Shown here piece after piece: positions 26,390 through 34,687 of a stretch of DNA of 35,822 bases. Numbering within the stretch: position 1 is the stretch's first letter; each line of letters begins with the position of its first letter. The DNA is from Magnetococcales bacterium (GTDB lineage: Bacteria; Pseudomonadota; Magnetococcia; Magnetococcales; Magnetaquicoccaceae). The DNA lies in the NCBI GenBank assembly GCA_015231775.1, contig JADGAY010000019.1:1-35822 (forward strand). The letters are read 5' to 3'. The notes below the pieces were generated by a model. The model was not told the origin of the DNA and did not search any database. It saw only the letters and a program-made list of their open reading frames with translations. The translations under genes and the position numbers were made by a program.

Positions 26390-26818
26390 CTAACGACCGA
26401 TCTCCAACGCCTTCATGGCCATGGCCTTCGAGGCGTTGAGAACCGTGACATTGGACTCATAGGCGCGACTGGCCGCCATCATGTTGACCATCTCCGCCGT
26501 GGGATCCACATTCGGCATGGCCACGTACCCCTGGGCATTGGCATCCGGATGGGACGGGTCGTACTGCAGGCGCGGCGGACGCTCATCCACGTGAATCCGC
26601 TCCACGGCCACGCCCGTGGTGGCGGCCATCTGTTCGCGACTCAACATCTCGTCGAACGATTTGGCCGAAAAGACCGGATCCTTGCGCTTGTAGGGCCCAC
26701 CCTCCGGGGTACGGGTGGTCTGGGCATTGGCGAGATTCTCGGCAATGATGTTCAGACGCAACCTTTGTGCCGATAATCCCGAGGAGGTCACGCGAAAGGA
26801 GGTCAGGAAGTCGTCCAT
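26390..26818 (-). CDS. flgC: Flagellar proximal rod protein FlgC
   Basis: Proximal rod component. It has 142 aa with the N-terminal rod/hook signature SSGLSAQRLRLNIIAENLANAQTT and the C-terminal NVDPTAEMVNMMAASRAYESNVTVLNASKAM that forms the coiled rod core. Length is normal. It follows flgB by 52 bases and precedes fliE by 33, with an AAGGAA ribosome site. No signal peptide, as expected for a substrate of the flagellar export apparatus. Confidence 0.97.
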   Translation of the reverse strand: MDDFLTSFRVTSSGLSAQRLRLNIIAENLANAQTTRTPEGGPYKRKDPVFSAKSFDEMLSREQMAATTGVAVERIHVDERPPRLQYDPSHPDANAQGYVAMPNVDPTAEMVNMMAASRAYESNVTVLNASKAMAMKALEIGR

Positions 26819-26871
26819 GGAGCCATTCCTTGTGCAAGTAGATTAGGATTCACGCCTTATCGACCCACGGA

Positions 26872-27288
26872 TCACTGGGAGGAGCCCCCCTGGATCACCA
26901 TGCGCAGATTGCTGATCTGGGAATTCATCGACTGGGCGGCATAGTTGTAGAGCAGTTGGTTGGCGCTCTGACGGGCCATCTCCTGCTCCAGATCGACGCT
27001 GTTCTGATCCCCCTTGGGAATCGCGGTCTCGACCTCCTGCAACTCCCCTTCCACCGGGATGTGCATGGCCATGGGCATGTGCTGCCGGGCGGTGCGCGCC
27101 ACGGGGAGTTCATCCCCCACCGGCATGGAGTCGCGCAGCACATCCTCGAACTCCAGACGACGCGCCTTGTAGCCGGGGGTATCGACATTGGCGATGTTGG
27201 AGGCAATGATCTCCTGTCGCCGATGGCGCAGATTCATCAGATTGGACTTGAACGCCCCTTCATTCCCCAACAAACCGAACTCGGCCAT
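26872..27288 (-). CDS. flgB: Flagellar proximal rod protein FlgB
   Basis: First gene of the flagellar run; proximal rod component. From the ATG at 27288 the protein has 138 aa, with AAGGAG 7 bases upstream; the longer frame to 27447 has no support. The rod signature is RRQEIIASNIANVDTPGYKARRLEFEDVL and the C-terminus is NQLLYNYAAQSMNSQISNLRMVIQG. A sigma54 promoter lies about 140 bases upstream of the start. The following order flgC, fliE, fliF, fliG, fliH, fliI suggests that the operon builds the MS ring, rod base, switch and export ATPase in one transcript. Confidence 0.96.
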   Translation of the reverse strand: MAEFGLLGNEGAFKSNLMNLRHRRQEIIASNIANVDTPGYKARRLEFEDVLRDSMPVGDELPVARTARQHMPMAMHIPVEGELQEVETAIPKGDQNSVDLEQEMARQSANQLLYNYAAQSMNSQISNLRMVIQGGSSQ

Positions 27289-27427
27289 CTGCCTGCTCCT
27301 TCTCAAATATTGATCCGCGTGACCCCTGGGGGCTCTCCACGCGCGAGGGGGGTCTCCCCGGATCCTGCAACTGAACGTCAAATCATTGACACAATGTGAA
27401 TTCTGGTTCCCGCACTGACACCAAGCA

Positions 27428-27442
27428 GCATAAATCGTGCCG
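27428..27442 (-). promoter_or_regulatory. Sigma54 promoter upstream of flgB
   Basis: On the - strand CGGCACGATTTATGC fits the -24/-12 consensus TGGCACGNNNNTTGC with two mismatches. The invariant GG and GC are separated by exactly 10 bases. The predicted start is near 27416, about 128 bases before the flgB ATG. It lies in the 292-base divergent gap between flgB and the VOC gene. I see no other clear signal in that gap. Confidence 0.6.
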
Positions 27443-27580
27443 GCCAATTTTTTTCAAAAACTCTCCATCCAGCCCCGCGCACGGACCATCCAAGAAGCGA
27501 TTGACCCGCCACTCCCCTTCTGTCATGCTGCATTCGTGCGCGTTTCCTCCCCACATCCCAGCAACTAAAGAAGGCTCCCC

Positions 27581-28003
27581 ATGGAACAACGTCTCTCCCT
27601 GGTCACCCTCGGCGTCCGTGATTTAAATAGCGCGCGCGCGTTCTATGAAAGCCTGGGCTGGGAGGCCTACAGGGAGAGCAACGAGCACATCTGTTTCTTC
27701 CAGACCGGTTGCATGGTGATCGGCCTCTATCCCCTTCCCGACCTGCTGACGGATCAAGGCCGCCCGGAGGCTCGACCGGTCGCGGGCGGCATCACCCTGG
27801 GGATCAATGTGGTGGCGCGGGAGGATGTGGATCGGGAGTTGGCCAAGGTACTGGAGAAGGGCGCGACGCTGCTGACCCCTGCCGCGGACACCCCCTGGGG
27901 CGGACGCACCGCCTATTTCGCGGATCCGGAGGGTCACCCGTGGGAGATCACCTGGGCGCCGATGTTCCCGTTGGGCGCCAACGGGGCGTTGATACTGCCG
28001 TGA
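27581..28003 (+). CDS. VOC (glyoxalase/bleomycin-resistance) superfamily protein
   Basis: A 140-aa single-chain protein with paired beta-alpha-beta-beta-beta modules. LSLVTLGVRDLNSARAFYESLGWE is the typical N-terminal module, and the C-terminal GGRTAYFADPEGHPWEITWAP is typical of the closing module, with a likely metal or substrate ligand in HPWEI. The family includes glyoxalases, dioxygenases and resistance proteins, and no substrate can be assigned from sequence. AAAGAAGG lies 6 bases before the ATG. The stop overlaps the start of the next gene (GTGA), which suggests the two are made together. Confidence 0.88.
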   Translation: MEQRLSLVTLGVRDLNSARAFYESLGWEAYRESNEHICFFQTGCMVIGLYPLPDLLTDQGRPEARPVAGGITLGINVVAREDVDRELAKVLEKGATLLTPAADTPWGGRTAYFADPEGHPWEITWAPMFPLGANGALILP

Positions 28004-28326
28004 GATCGAGCCGGCTTGGGGACCGCCTGTTGAACTGGCTCCGAAGCTGCCTCCCGGACACCGCGGTTCCACTGCGCGAGGCGTTCGGGCGCTGTGACCC
28101 TGGCGATGTGGTGGTGTTTCGCCAGGAGTGGGTCGGCTATCTGCCGGATGGACTCTGTTGCTGGGTGGAGAAGAACGGCACGGATGTCTCGGAACATTTT
28201 CCCGCGTGGCACCTCTCCGATCTGGAACAACTGACGACAGAAAAGGTGATCGAAAAAATCGGCCAGTGGCGCAATCCAGACGATCCGCTGGAGTATACGT
28301 TGATTTTCAAGGTGTGCGGCGCTTAA
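28000..28326 (+). CDS. Hypothetical 108-aa protein coupled to the VOC gene
   Basis: Not recognised. The reading frame starts at a GTG that overlaps the VOC stop by 4 bases, the same coupling seen at rnc-era. The protein is soluble, with a run VVVFRQEWVGYLPDGLCCWVEKNG that looks like a small beta-sheet with adjacent cysteines. A charged helical part follows (LSDLEQLTTEKVIEKIGQW). The overlap and good codon pattern support it being real. No function is proposed. Confidence 0.6.
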   Translation: MRSSRLGDRLLNWLRSCLPDTAVPLREAFGRCDPGDVVVFRQEWVGYLPDGLCCWVEKNGTDVSEHFPAWHLSDLEQLTTEKVIEKIGQWRNPDDPLEYTLIFKVCGA

Positions 28327-28500
28327 AATCCCAAATCATCCAGATGGGGAAAGGAACCGCTTCACGCACCCATGCTCCCTTTGCCACCCCCCATGGCTGA
28401 CGCATGCCAGCATGAGAGTCTGCCAGATAGGAATTGGACACGGTTTGCCGACCACAACATCCGCACGACATCAACCCCTTACCAGCGCTCCGGTGTCGCC

Positions 28501-28740
28501 ATGACCGTTCCCCACGCCCTTGAAAGCAAAACCACGCTTCCTTCCCCTCCTCCAGACACCACCGAAGGGCTGGACCCGGTTTCGACGCCATTGGCGCGCG
28601 TAGCCCAGCCAAGTCCGTTTCCCGAGCATCTCCCCGGCATTCACCAGCCTGGACGATACGAACGCCTGCGCGGCTGCGCCGGACCGGGCATGGATACCGA
28701 CACCCTCATGACCCTCACCCGTGGCGCGTGGCAGGGATGA
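28501..28740 (+). CDS. Putative antitoxin partner of the PIN toxin
   Basis: A 79-aa frame whose stop overlaps the ATG of the PIN gene (ATGA). Only the C-terminus is informative: MDTDTLMTLTRGAW resembles the toxin-binding tail found at the end of AbrB/MazE-type antitoxins paired with VapC toxins of this kind. The first 50 residues (proline-, threonine- and leucine-rich) show no DNA-binding domain. Either the N-terminus has been replaced or the gene is a broken antitoxin. The ribosome site at 28501 is weak, and the true start is uncertain. The 174 bases between this and the preceding gene hold nothing I recognise. Confidence 0.4.
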   Translation: MTVPHALESKTTLPSPPPDTTEGLDPVSTPLARVAQPSPFPEHLPGIHQPGRYERLRGCAGPGMDTDTLMTLTRGAWQG

Positions 28741-29144
28741 CCCTGGTCGATACCAATGTCCTGCTGGATCTGTTCACCGATGATCCGACCTGGAGCGATT
28801 GGTCACTCCAGCAACTGAATCGGGTCGCGACATACGGACCGATCGTGATCAACGATGTGGTGTACGCGGAACTTTCCGTGCGCTTCGCGCGCATCGAAAT
28901 ACTCGATCAGGCACTGGAAGCCATGGATGCTCGACTGGAACGGCTACCCAGGACGGCACTATTTCTGGCCGGGAAAAGTTTCTTGCGCTATCGAGAGTCG
29001 GGTGGTCAACGCCATGGGGTATTACCGGATTTTTTCATCGGCGCCCATGCCAGCATCACCGGATGGCCGCTTCTGACCCGAGACATTCGACGGTACCGCA
29101 CCTATTTCCCCGACGTTCGTCTGATTGCTCCCAATTGGAGTTGA
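28737..29144 (+). CDS. VapC-type PIN domain ribonuclease toxin
   Basis: A 135-aa PIN-domain protein, the toxin of a type II toxin-antitoxin pair. Acidic metal-site residues are all present: D5 in LVDTNVLLDLF, E45 in VVYAELS, D98 in LPDFFIGAHA and D116 in LLTRDIRRY. The TGWPLLTRDIRRYRTYFPDV ending is typical of this VapC subgroup. VapC toxins cleave tRNA or rRNA; the target of this one is unknown. The ATG at 28737 overlaps the upstream frame's stop. An in-frame GTG three codons earlier is possible. Confidence 0.85.
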   Translation: MTLVDTNVLLDLFTDDPTWSDWSLQQLNRVATYGPIVINDVVYAELSVRFARIEILDQALEAMDARLERLPRTALFLAGKSFLRYRESGGQRHGVLPDFFIGAHASITGWPLLTRDIRRYRTYFPDVRLIAPNWS

Positions 29145-29212
29145 ACGGCCAAGAGATCCGCGCCATTTCCGCCCCAATCCGCCCGAGTCGCCAACCCCTC
29201 GAACACCTCGAC

Positions 29213-32200
29213 CTACCGCGCCGCGAACTCCTGCAGCACCTCCAACAACCGCTTCCGGGAGATCGGCTTGGAGAGGTAATAATCACACCCCGCGGCCATG
29301 GCCTCGGCAGAGGCCTCCTGCATGGCATGGGCGGTCAGGGCCACCACCGGGGTCGGGACCATCCCCTGCTCCATCTCCCAGGCGCGCATCGTCCGCGTGG
29401 CCGCGTAGCCGTCCATGATCGGCATCTGGATGTCCATCAGCACGATGTCAAACCGCGCCTTCTGAAAAAATTCCACAGCCTGTTCCCCATGTTCGGCGAA
29501 GGTCAGTTGATGGGGGGTGCCCTTCAAAAAGGCCCGGATCAACAACCGGTTATCCTCGGAGTCCTCGGCCAGCAGGATCGACAACCCCCGTTCCGCGTCA
29601 CGGGTCGTCTCTTCACGCGCCCCCTGGCGCACCACCGAAACCAGAGGGTGCGCCCCCTCCTCCTTGACCGTCGGCAGTTCGAGGGAAAACGAAAAGCGAC
29701 TTCCCTGCCCCACCGCGCTCTCGACCGCGATCCGCCCCCCCATCCGCTCCACCAGCAGCGCGCAGATCGACAACCCCAAACCCGATCCGCCAAACTTGCG
29801 GGTGATGGAGCGATCCGCCTGTCGGAACGGCTGGAAGATGCTGGTCAACTTGTCTGGGGGAATGCCGATGCCGGTATCGCGGATCGCGAACAGGATCCGT
29901 CCGCCCGGCTCGCACCGCGCCTCCAGCGACACCTCCCCCTCGAAGGTGAACTTGACCGCATTGCCCAACAGGTTCAACAGAATCTGCCGCAACCGGTTCG
30001 GATCCCCCCGCACATGCACCGGCAAACCCGGATCCACCACCCATTGCAACCGAATGCCCCGCTCCCGCGCCGGCACCTGCATGATCTCCGCCGTGCCGAT
30101 CACCAGGGCCGGCAGGTCGAAGGCGGAACACTCCGGATCGAACTGGCCGGCCTCGATCTTGGAAAAATCCAGCACATCGCTGATCAGGGCCAGCAGCGAC
30201 TCGCTCGCCTTGCGCGACATCTCCAGATACCGACGCTGCTCCTCCGTGGCGTTGGCCTCCATCAACAGCTCGTTCACCCCGAGGATCGCGTTGAGCGGGG
30301 TGCGGATCTCATGACTCATGTGGGCCAAAAAGGTCGATTTGGCGCGGTTGCCCGCCTCGGCCATCTCCCGTGCCCGTTCCGCCTCCTCCTTGGCGATGCG
30401 CAGCTCGACGGTGCGCGCCGCCACCTCCTTCTCGAGGGCATCGCGATGGCGCTTCAACTCCAGATGGGTGGCCACCCGGCGCCTGACGATCTCCCCGTGA
30501 AACGGCTTGGTGATGTAATCCACCCCGCCCAGCCGGAAACCCTCGCTCTCGTCGGCCACCTCCTTCTTGGCGGTGACGAAGATCACCGGAATCTCCTTGG
30601 TGCCCGGCTGCTCCCGCAACTGCCGGCACACCTCGTAGCCGTTCATCTCCGGCATCATGATATCCAGCAGGATCAGATCCGGCGGCTCTCCGGAGAGGGC
30701 GGCCCGCAACGCCTGGGGACCGCTCATCGCCACCTGCCGCTGGTAATCGACCAGCCACTCCTTCAACAGATCCACATTTCCCGGCTGGTCATCGACGATC
30801 AACACCCGCGCCTTGGGCGGCTCCTCGCGCGGCGGCGACACGGCGATCAACTCGCGTCCGAACAGGTGCGCCAGGGCATGCAGACGCTCCTCGGCCTCGG
30901 CGAAGTGGTAGACCTCGATCTGACGGGCCAACTCCTGGTAGGTGAACCAGGAGTCGCTGTTCTTGAGCAGCGACCCCAATTCGGCCAGCCACGGCTCCAC
31001 CTCGATGCCGCACCGGGTCACCCGATCGAGAATCCAGCTCATCAACCGCAGCGCCCGATCGATGTCCACGCCGGCCAGGTCGGCCCGCGCCATGCTCTGA
31101 TCCGGCGTCCCGGCCAGCCGCGCCGGATCCACCCCCAATCCGCCCATCACCACCCGCATCCTCTGGATGAAGGTGGCAAGCGCCACCTGGCGCCAGACGG
31201 CATCGTCGGCGGCGAGCGCCCTGATCAACTCGTCCGCGGCCTCGGCCAGGGTGATGGCGCCCACCGCCCGCGCCGCCCCGCGCAGCACATGGAGACGAAG
31301 CGCCGCATCCACGCGCCGATCCATCTCGATCAACCCCGGCAGGGCGTCGAGCATCTCCTCGTACTCGCGGCGGAAGCGGATCAGCAGGCGGCCATACAAC
31401 CCCCGATTCCCGGCCACCCGTTCCAGGCCGAAAACCGGATCGAGTCCAGGCAGACGCAGCAGCGGTTGCGACTCCGGGGCGGGGAATCCTTCGGGGGGAT
31501 CCCAGCCCTCGAAAGGCGCCACCCATTTTTTCAGCAATCCATGCAGACGCTCGGCGCGCGGCGGCAACTCCAGGCTGTCACGCATGCCCACATCCAGACA
31601 GTGACGTTTCTCCTCGATCCCACCCTGGGCCAGGAGGGCGATCACCGGCAGATCGGCGCCATTGGGCACCGCGCGCAGACGCGCCACGCACTCCGGACCG
31701 CCCCACTCCGGCAGTTGGGAGTCGATCAGCAGCACGTCGAAGGGATAGCGACCCGCCAGCTCCAGCACCTGCGCGCCATCCGTGGCCAGCTCGACCACCA
31801 GGCCGATCCGTTCCAACAGTTCGGTCAGAATCCGCGCCGACACCTCGCCGGCCTGGGCCAACAGCACCCGCGCCCCGCCGATGCGCGCGCCGGTCTCCTC
31901 CTCCTGGGCCAGGAGTTTCTCGCGGCGCCGATCGGCATGACCCGCCTCGCCCCCCCCTTGATGGGCCAGGCCACGGATCAGGCGCGAACGGGTGACCGGC
32001 TTGTCGATGAAGCCGTCCATGCCGGCCCGTTCCATCCGTTCGAGCACCTCGCCGATCCCGAACGGCGCCAGCAGTAGAATCACCGGACAGGGTGGTCTGG
32101 GCACCATAGCCTCCAGCGACGCCCGAATCTCCACCGCGGCCACGTCGCCATCCTTGCCCGGCATGCGCCAGTCCAGGAGCACATGGCTGTAAGGGGCGCG

Positions 32201-34264
32201 CCCGGTGCCGTTGGCGGCCAGCACCCGCGCCACCGCCTCGGCCCCGGATGAGACCACCTCGGGTTCGAGCAGCAACTCGCCGAGCAGCTCGGCCAAAGCC
32301 GCCCGCGCCCCTGGATCGTCATCAGCCACCAGCACCCGTCCGCCCCACAGCTCCTCCGGGAGGGTGAGCGCCTTGCGCCGGTTCTGACCGTGCACGCCCA
32401 CGCACACCTCGAAGCCGAACTCGCTCCCCTGCCCCGGCGCGCTCTCCGACCACATCCGCCCACCCATCAGCGACACCAGTCTCTGGCAGATCGACAGACC
32501 CAATCCGGTACCCCCATAACGACGGGTGGTGGAGCCATCCGCCTGCACAAAGGGGGCGAACAGGTTGGGGAGCATGACGGGATCGATGCCGATGCCGGTA
32601 TCGCGGACCGCGCAACTCAGGCAGACCCCACCATCCGGGGTGACGCGCGGGGTGATCCGAACCGTGACGCCCCCCTGTTCGGTGAACTTGATGGCGTTGC
32701 GGATCAGGTTGATCAACACCTGCTCCAGCCGGATCACATCCCCGAACAGCACCGCGTCGAACGCGGAGGGGAGCGCGAAGACCAGCTCGATGCGTCGGTC
32801 CGCCACCTGCTTGCTGAACAGGTCCGCCAGCCGCTCCACCAGCAGATACAGATCGAACGGCACCGGATCGAGGCTCATCTGGCCCGCCTCGAGTTTGGAG
32901 AAGTCGAGCAGATCGCTGATGATCCCCATCAACGAACGGGAGGCGTTCTCGATCTTGACCAGGTAATCCCGCACCCTGGGATTGAGATCGGCCTTGAGCG
33001 CCAGCTCCGTGAACCCCAACACCGCGTGCATCGGGGTACGGATCTCGTGGCTCATGTTGGCGATGAATTCGCTTTTGGCCACACTGGCCATCTCGGCCAC
33101 GGCCAGGGTCTCTTCCAGGGATTTCACCAACTGACGCCGGTCGGTGACATCCTGCAAAAAGCCGATGAAGCGGACCTTGCCATCCTGCACCGTGGAGGTG
33201 AGCGACACTTGCAGATCCACGCTCTGGCCATCGGCGCGCAGGCCCGGAAACTCCAGGCGGCGGCGCAGACGCGGCGCCTCGGCACCCAGGGCGGCGCATT
33301 TTCTCAACCCGACCCGATGGGCCTCGCGCTGCCCCTCCGGAACGATGAACTGCTCCAGGGGCTGGCCCAGCACCACGTCGCGGTGGTAGCCGAAAAGCTG
33401 TTCGGCGGCGGGATTGAACTCCACCACCCGCCCCTCCTCATCGGTGGTGATGATGGCATCCAGGGCATGGGCCAGAATCGCCTGATGGCGATCCAGCAGG
33501 CGGACGATGGACTGATAACGCTCGATGTTCTCGAGGTTCTGATGGACCCGGCACAGCAACTCCTCGGGCTGATACGGCTTGACGAGAAAATCGTTGGCCC
33601 CGGCCTTGATGAAGCGTGCCGCCAGGTCCGAGTCGCCCTGGGAGGAGAGGCCGATCACCGCCACCTCCTCGCGACCGTGACGGGCACGCAGACGCCGCGC
33701 GAACTCCACGCCATCCATGCCCGGCATCTGATAATCGCTGATCACCAGGGAGATGGTCTCGTTGCCCAGGATGCGCAGAGCCTCCTCGCCCTCCCCGGCC
33801 TCGCGCAACTCGAAACCGTGGCGTTCCAACAACCGGCTGAGCAAGCGACGTGCGGAACGGGAGTCATCGACCACCAGGATACGTGTCCGGCGGTTCGAGC
33901 GGAACCGCTCGATGGCCTGGATCACGGTATCGACCACCCCCGGACTGTCCTTGATGAAGTAATCCAGAAGCCCCTTGTCGAGAAAGATCTGCCGCAGTTG
34001 CGGCTTGAACATGCCTGTCAGAACGATGGACGGGAGTTGGTGGGTCACCATCAGATCGACGATCTCCCCTTCCGGGGCGTCGGGAAGAAACAGATCGAGC
34101 AGCGCCAGGAGAAACCGGCGCGGATACCTTTCGAGTACCACGCGCGCTTCGGCGAGACTCTTGGCGAGCACCACCTCCACGCCCAGGGCGCGTTGCAGCC
34201 GCGCCTTGATCAAAGCCGCGAAACTGCTCGAATCTTCGACGATCAAGATGGTGTCCATCGTCAT
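29213..34264 (-). CDS. Giant hybrid histidine kinase with two kinase cores, six receivers and an HPt
   Basis: About 1,683 aa, no membrane segment. Order: REC1 (about 4-120, phospho-Asp D57), REC2 (128-245, D177), PAS (265-385), DHp/HATPase 1 (H406 in [23 protein letters not shown]), REC3 (643-770, D698), REC4 (798-915, D848, but without the acidic pair or lysine of normal receivers), HPt-like helices (H992 in [13 protein letters not shown]), REC5 (1153-1270, D1201), coiled coil, DHp/HATPase 2 (H1318 in [23 protein letters not shown]), REC6 (1562-1680, D1611). Both kinase cores keep every ATP-binding box. It reads like two hybrid kinases joined in one open frame. The start is ATG 34264; ATG 34258, with GGGGA 9 bases upstream, is equally possible. 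It is divergent from the HAMP-PAS gene at 34688. Confidence 0.92.
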   Translation of the reverse strand: MTMDTILIVEDSSSFAALIKARLQRALGVEVVLAKSLAEARVVLERYPRRFLLALLDLFLPDAPEGEIVDLMVTHQLPSIVLTGMFKPQLRQIFLDKGLLDYFIKDSPGVVDTVIQAIERFRSNRRTRILVVDDSRSARRLLSRLLERHGFELREAGEGEEALRILGNETISLVISDYQMPGMDGVEFARRLRARHGREEVAVIGLSSQGDSDLAARFIKAGANDFLVKPYQPEELLCRVHQNLENIERYQSIVRLLDRHQAILAHALDAIITTDEEGRVVEFNPAAEQLFGYHRDVVLGQPLEQFIVPEGQREAHRVGLRKCAALGAEAPRLRRRLEFPGLRADGQSVDLQVSLTSTVQDGKVRFIGFLQDVTDRRQLVKSLEETLAVAEMASVAKSEFIANMSHEIRTPMHAVLGFTELALKADLNPRVRDYLVKIENASRSLMGIISDLLDFSKLEAGQMSLDPVPFDLYLLVERLADLFSKQVADRRIELVFALPSAFDAVLFGDVIRLEQVLINLIRNAIKFTEQGGVTVRITPRVTPDGGVCLSCAVRDTGIGIDPVMLPNLFAPFVQADGSTTRRYGGTGLGLSICQRLVSLMGGRMWSESAPGQGSEFGFEVCVGVHGQNRRKALTLPEELWGGRVLVADDDPGARAALAELLGELLLEPEVVSSGAEAVARVLAANGTGRAPYSHVLLDWRMPGKDGDVAAVEIRASLEAMVPRPPCPVILLLAPFGIGEVLERMERAGMDGFIDKPVTRSRLIRGLAHQGGGEAGHADRRREKLLAQEEETGARIGGARVLLAQAGEVSARILTELLERIGLVVELATDGAQVLELAGRYPFDVLLIDSQLPEWGGPECVARLRAVPNGADLPVIALLAQGGIEEKRHCLDVGMRDSLELPPRAERLHGLLKKWVAPFEGWDPPEGFPAPESQPLLRLPGLDPVFGLERVAGNRGLYGRLLIRFRREYEEMLDALPGLIEMDRRVDAALRLHVLRGAARAVGAITLAEAADELIRALAADDAVWRQVALATFIQRMRVVMGGLGVDPARLAGTPDQSMARADLAGVDIDRALRLMSWILDRVTRCGIEVEPWLAELGSLLKNSDSWFTYQELARQIEVYHFAEAEERLHALAHLFGRELIAVSPPREEPPKARVLIVDDQPGNVDLLKEWLVDYQRQVAMSGPQALRAALSGEPPDLILLDIMMPEMNGYEVCRQLREQPGTKEIPVIFVTAKKEVADESEGFRLGGVDYITKPFHGEIVRRRVATHLELKRHRDALEKEVAARTVELRIAKEEAERAREMAEAGNRAKSTFLAHMSHEIRTPLNAILGVNELLMEANATEEQRRYLEMSRKASESLLALISDVLDFSKIEAGQFDPECSAFDLPALVIGTAEIMQVPARERGIRLQWVVDPGLPVHVRGDPNRLRQILLNLLGNAVKFTFEGEVSLEARCEPGGRILFAIRDTGIGIPPDKLTSIFQPFRQADRSITRKFGGSGLGLSICALLVERMGGRIAVESAVGQGSRFSFSLELPTVKEEGAHPLVSVVRQGAREETTRDAERGLSILLAEDSEDNRLLIRAFLKGTPHQLTFAEHGEQAVEFFQKARFDIVLMDIQMPIMDGYAATRTMRAWEMEQGMVPTPVVALTAHAMQEASAEAMAAGCDYYLSKPISRKRLLEVLQEFAAR

Positions 34265-34328
34265 GCGTCCCCGACCTTGCCGACGTGAGGATGTCCGTGA
34301 GATCCACACGTTCCAGACCTGCATACCG

Positions 34329-34387
34329 AGATGGGAGCGCCCCCCTCACTCCCGACCACGCCCCCTCGCGGGAGCCCTACGGTAAAA
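34329..34387 (+). repeat. Dispersed palindromic repeat, copy C
   Basis: This copy aligns with the tandem units at 8584-8723 (GATGGG.., CCCCCTCACTCCCGACCA, then GGGAG..CTACGGTAAA), though it is shorter and more diverged. It starts within the 423-base divergent gap upstream of the giant kinase. The rest of that gap (34390-34580) is AT-rich and holds an 18-base palindrome at 34445-34462 (GCATTTTTCAAAAAATGC) but no gene. Confidence 0.6.
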
Positions 34388-34588
34388 CAAAACAGAAAAA
34401 TACCATTCATCACTAAACCATTAGCATTAACACCCTACAATAGCGCATTTTTCAAAAAATGCATGGACAAACTCCATCAAGACTCATTCACAAACCGTGA
34501 CCCTGGCATGCAATCGTGTTATGCTCTTCCATCATCATTATCAAGTCATGCCACAAAGCGCGCCTTTCCGACCGATTCGCCGGCACAG

Positions 34589-34660
34589 ACTTGCATGAGG
34601 GGGGGATCCCCCCCTCACCCCCCGACCGTGGATTTCAACTCGCGGAAGTTCCACGATAAA
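34589..34660 (+). repeat. Dispersed palindromic repeat, copy D
   Basis: ACTTGCATGAGGGGGGGATC begins a unit that matches the 8584 units: G-run/C-run hairpin around GATC, CTCACCCCCCGACC, then GTGGATTTC..GGAAGTTCCACGATAAA with complementary ends. It is in the same orientation as the other three copies. It ends 27 bases before the ATG of the HAMP-PAS gene and so lies in that gene's leader or promoter. Confidence 0.75.
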
Positions 34661-34687
34661 AAACGCCGAGGCAATCCGATCAACCTC

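Noticed and set aside
28799-32077. 1,092-codon + strand open frame over the giant kinase and the PIN gene
   Set aside because: It crosses the end of a convincing PIN gene in another frame and then runs antisense to conserved kinase domains. It is a GC-driven shadow despite its length.
32390-34288. 632-codon + strand open frame over the N-terminal half of the giant kinase
   Set aside because: Antisense to two receivers, a PAS and a kinase core with all motifs intact; no family resemblance in the translation.
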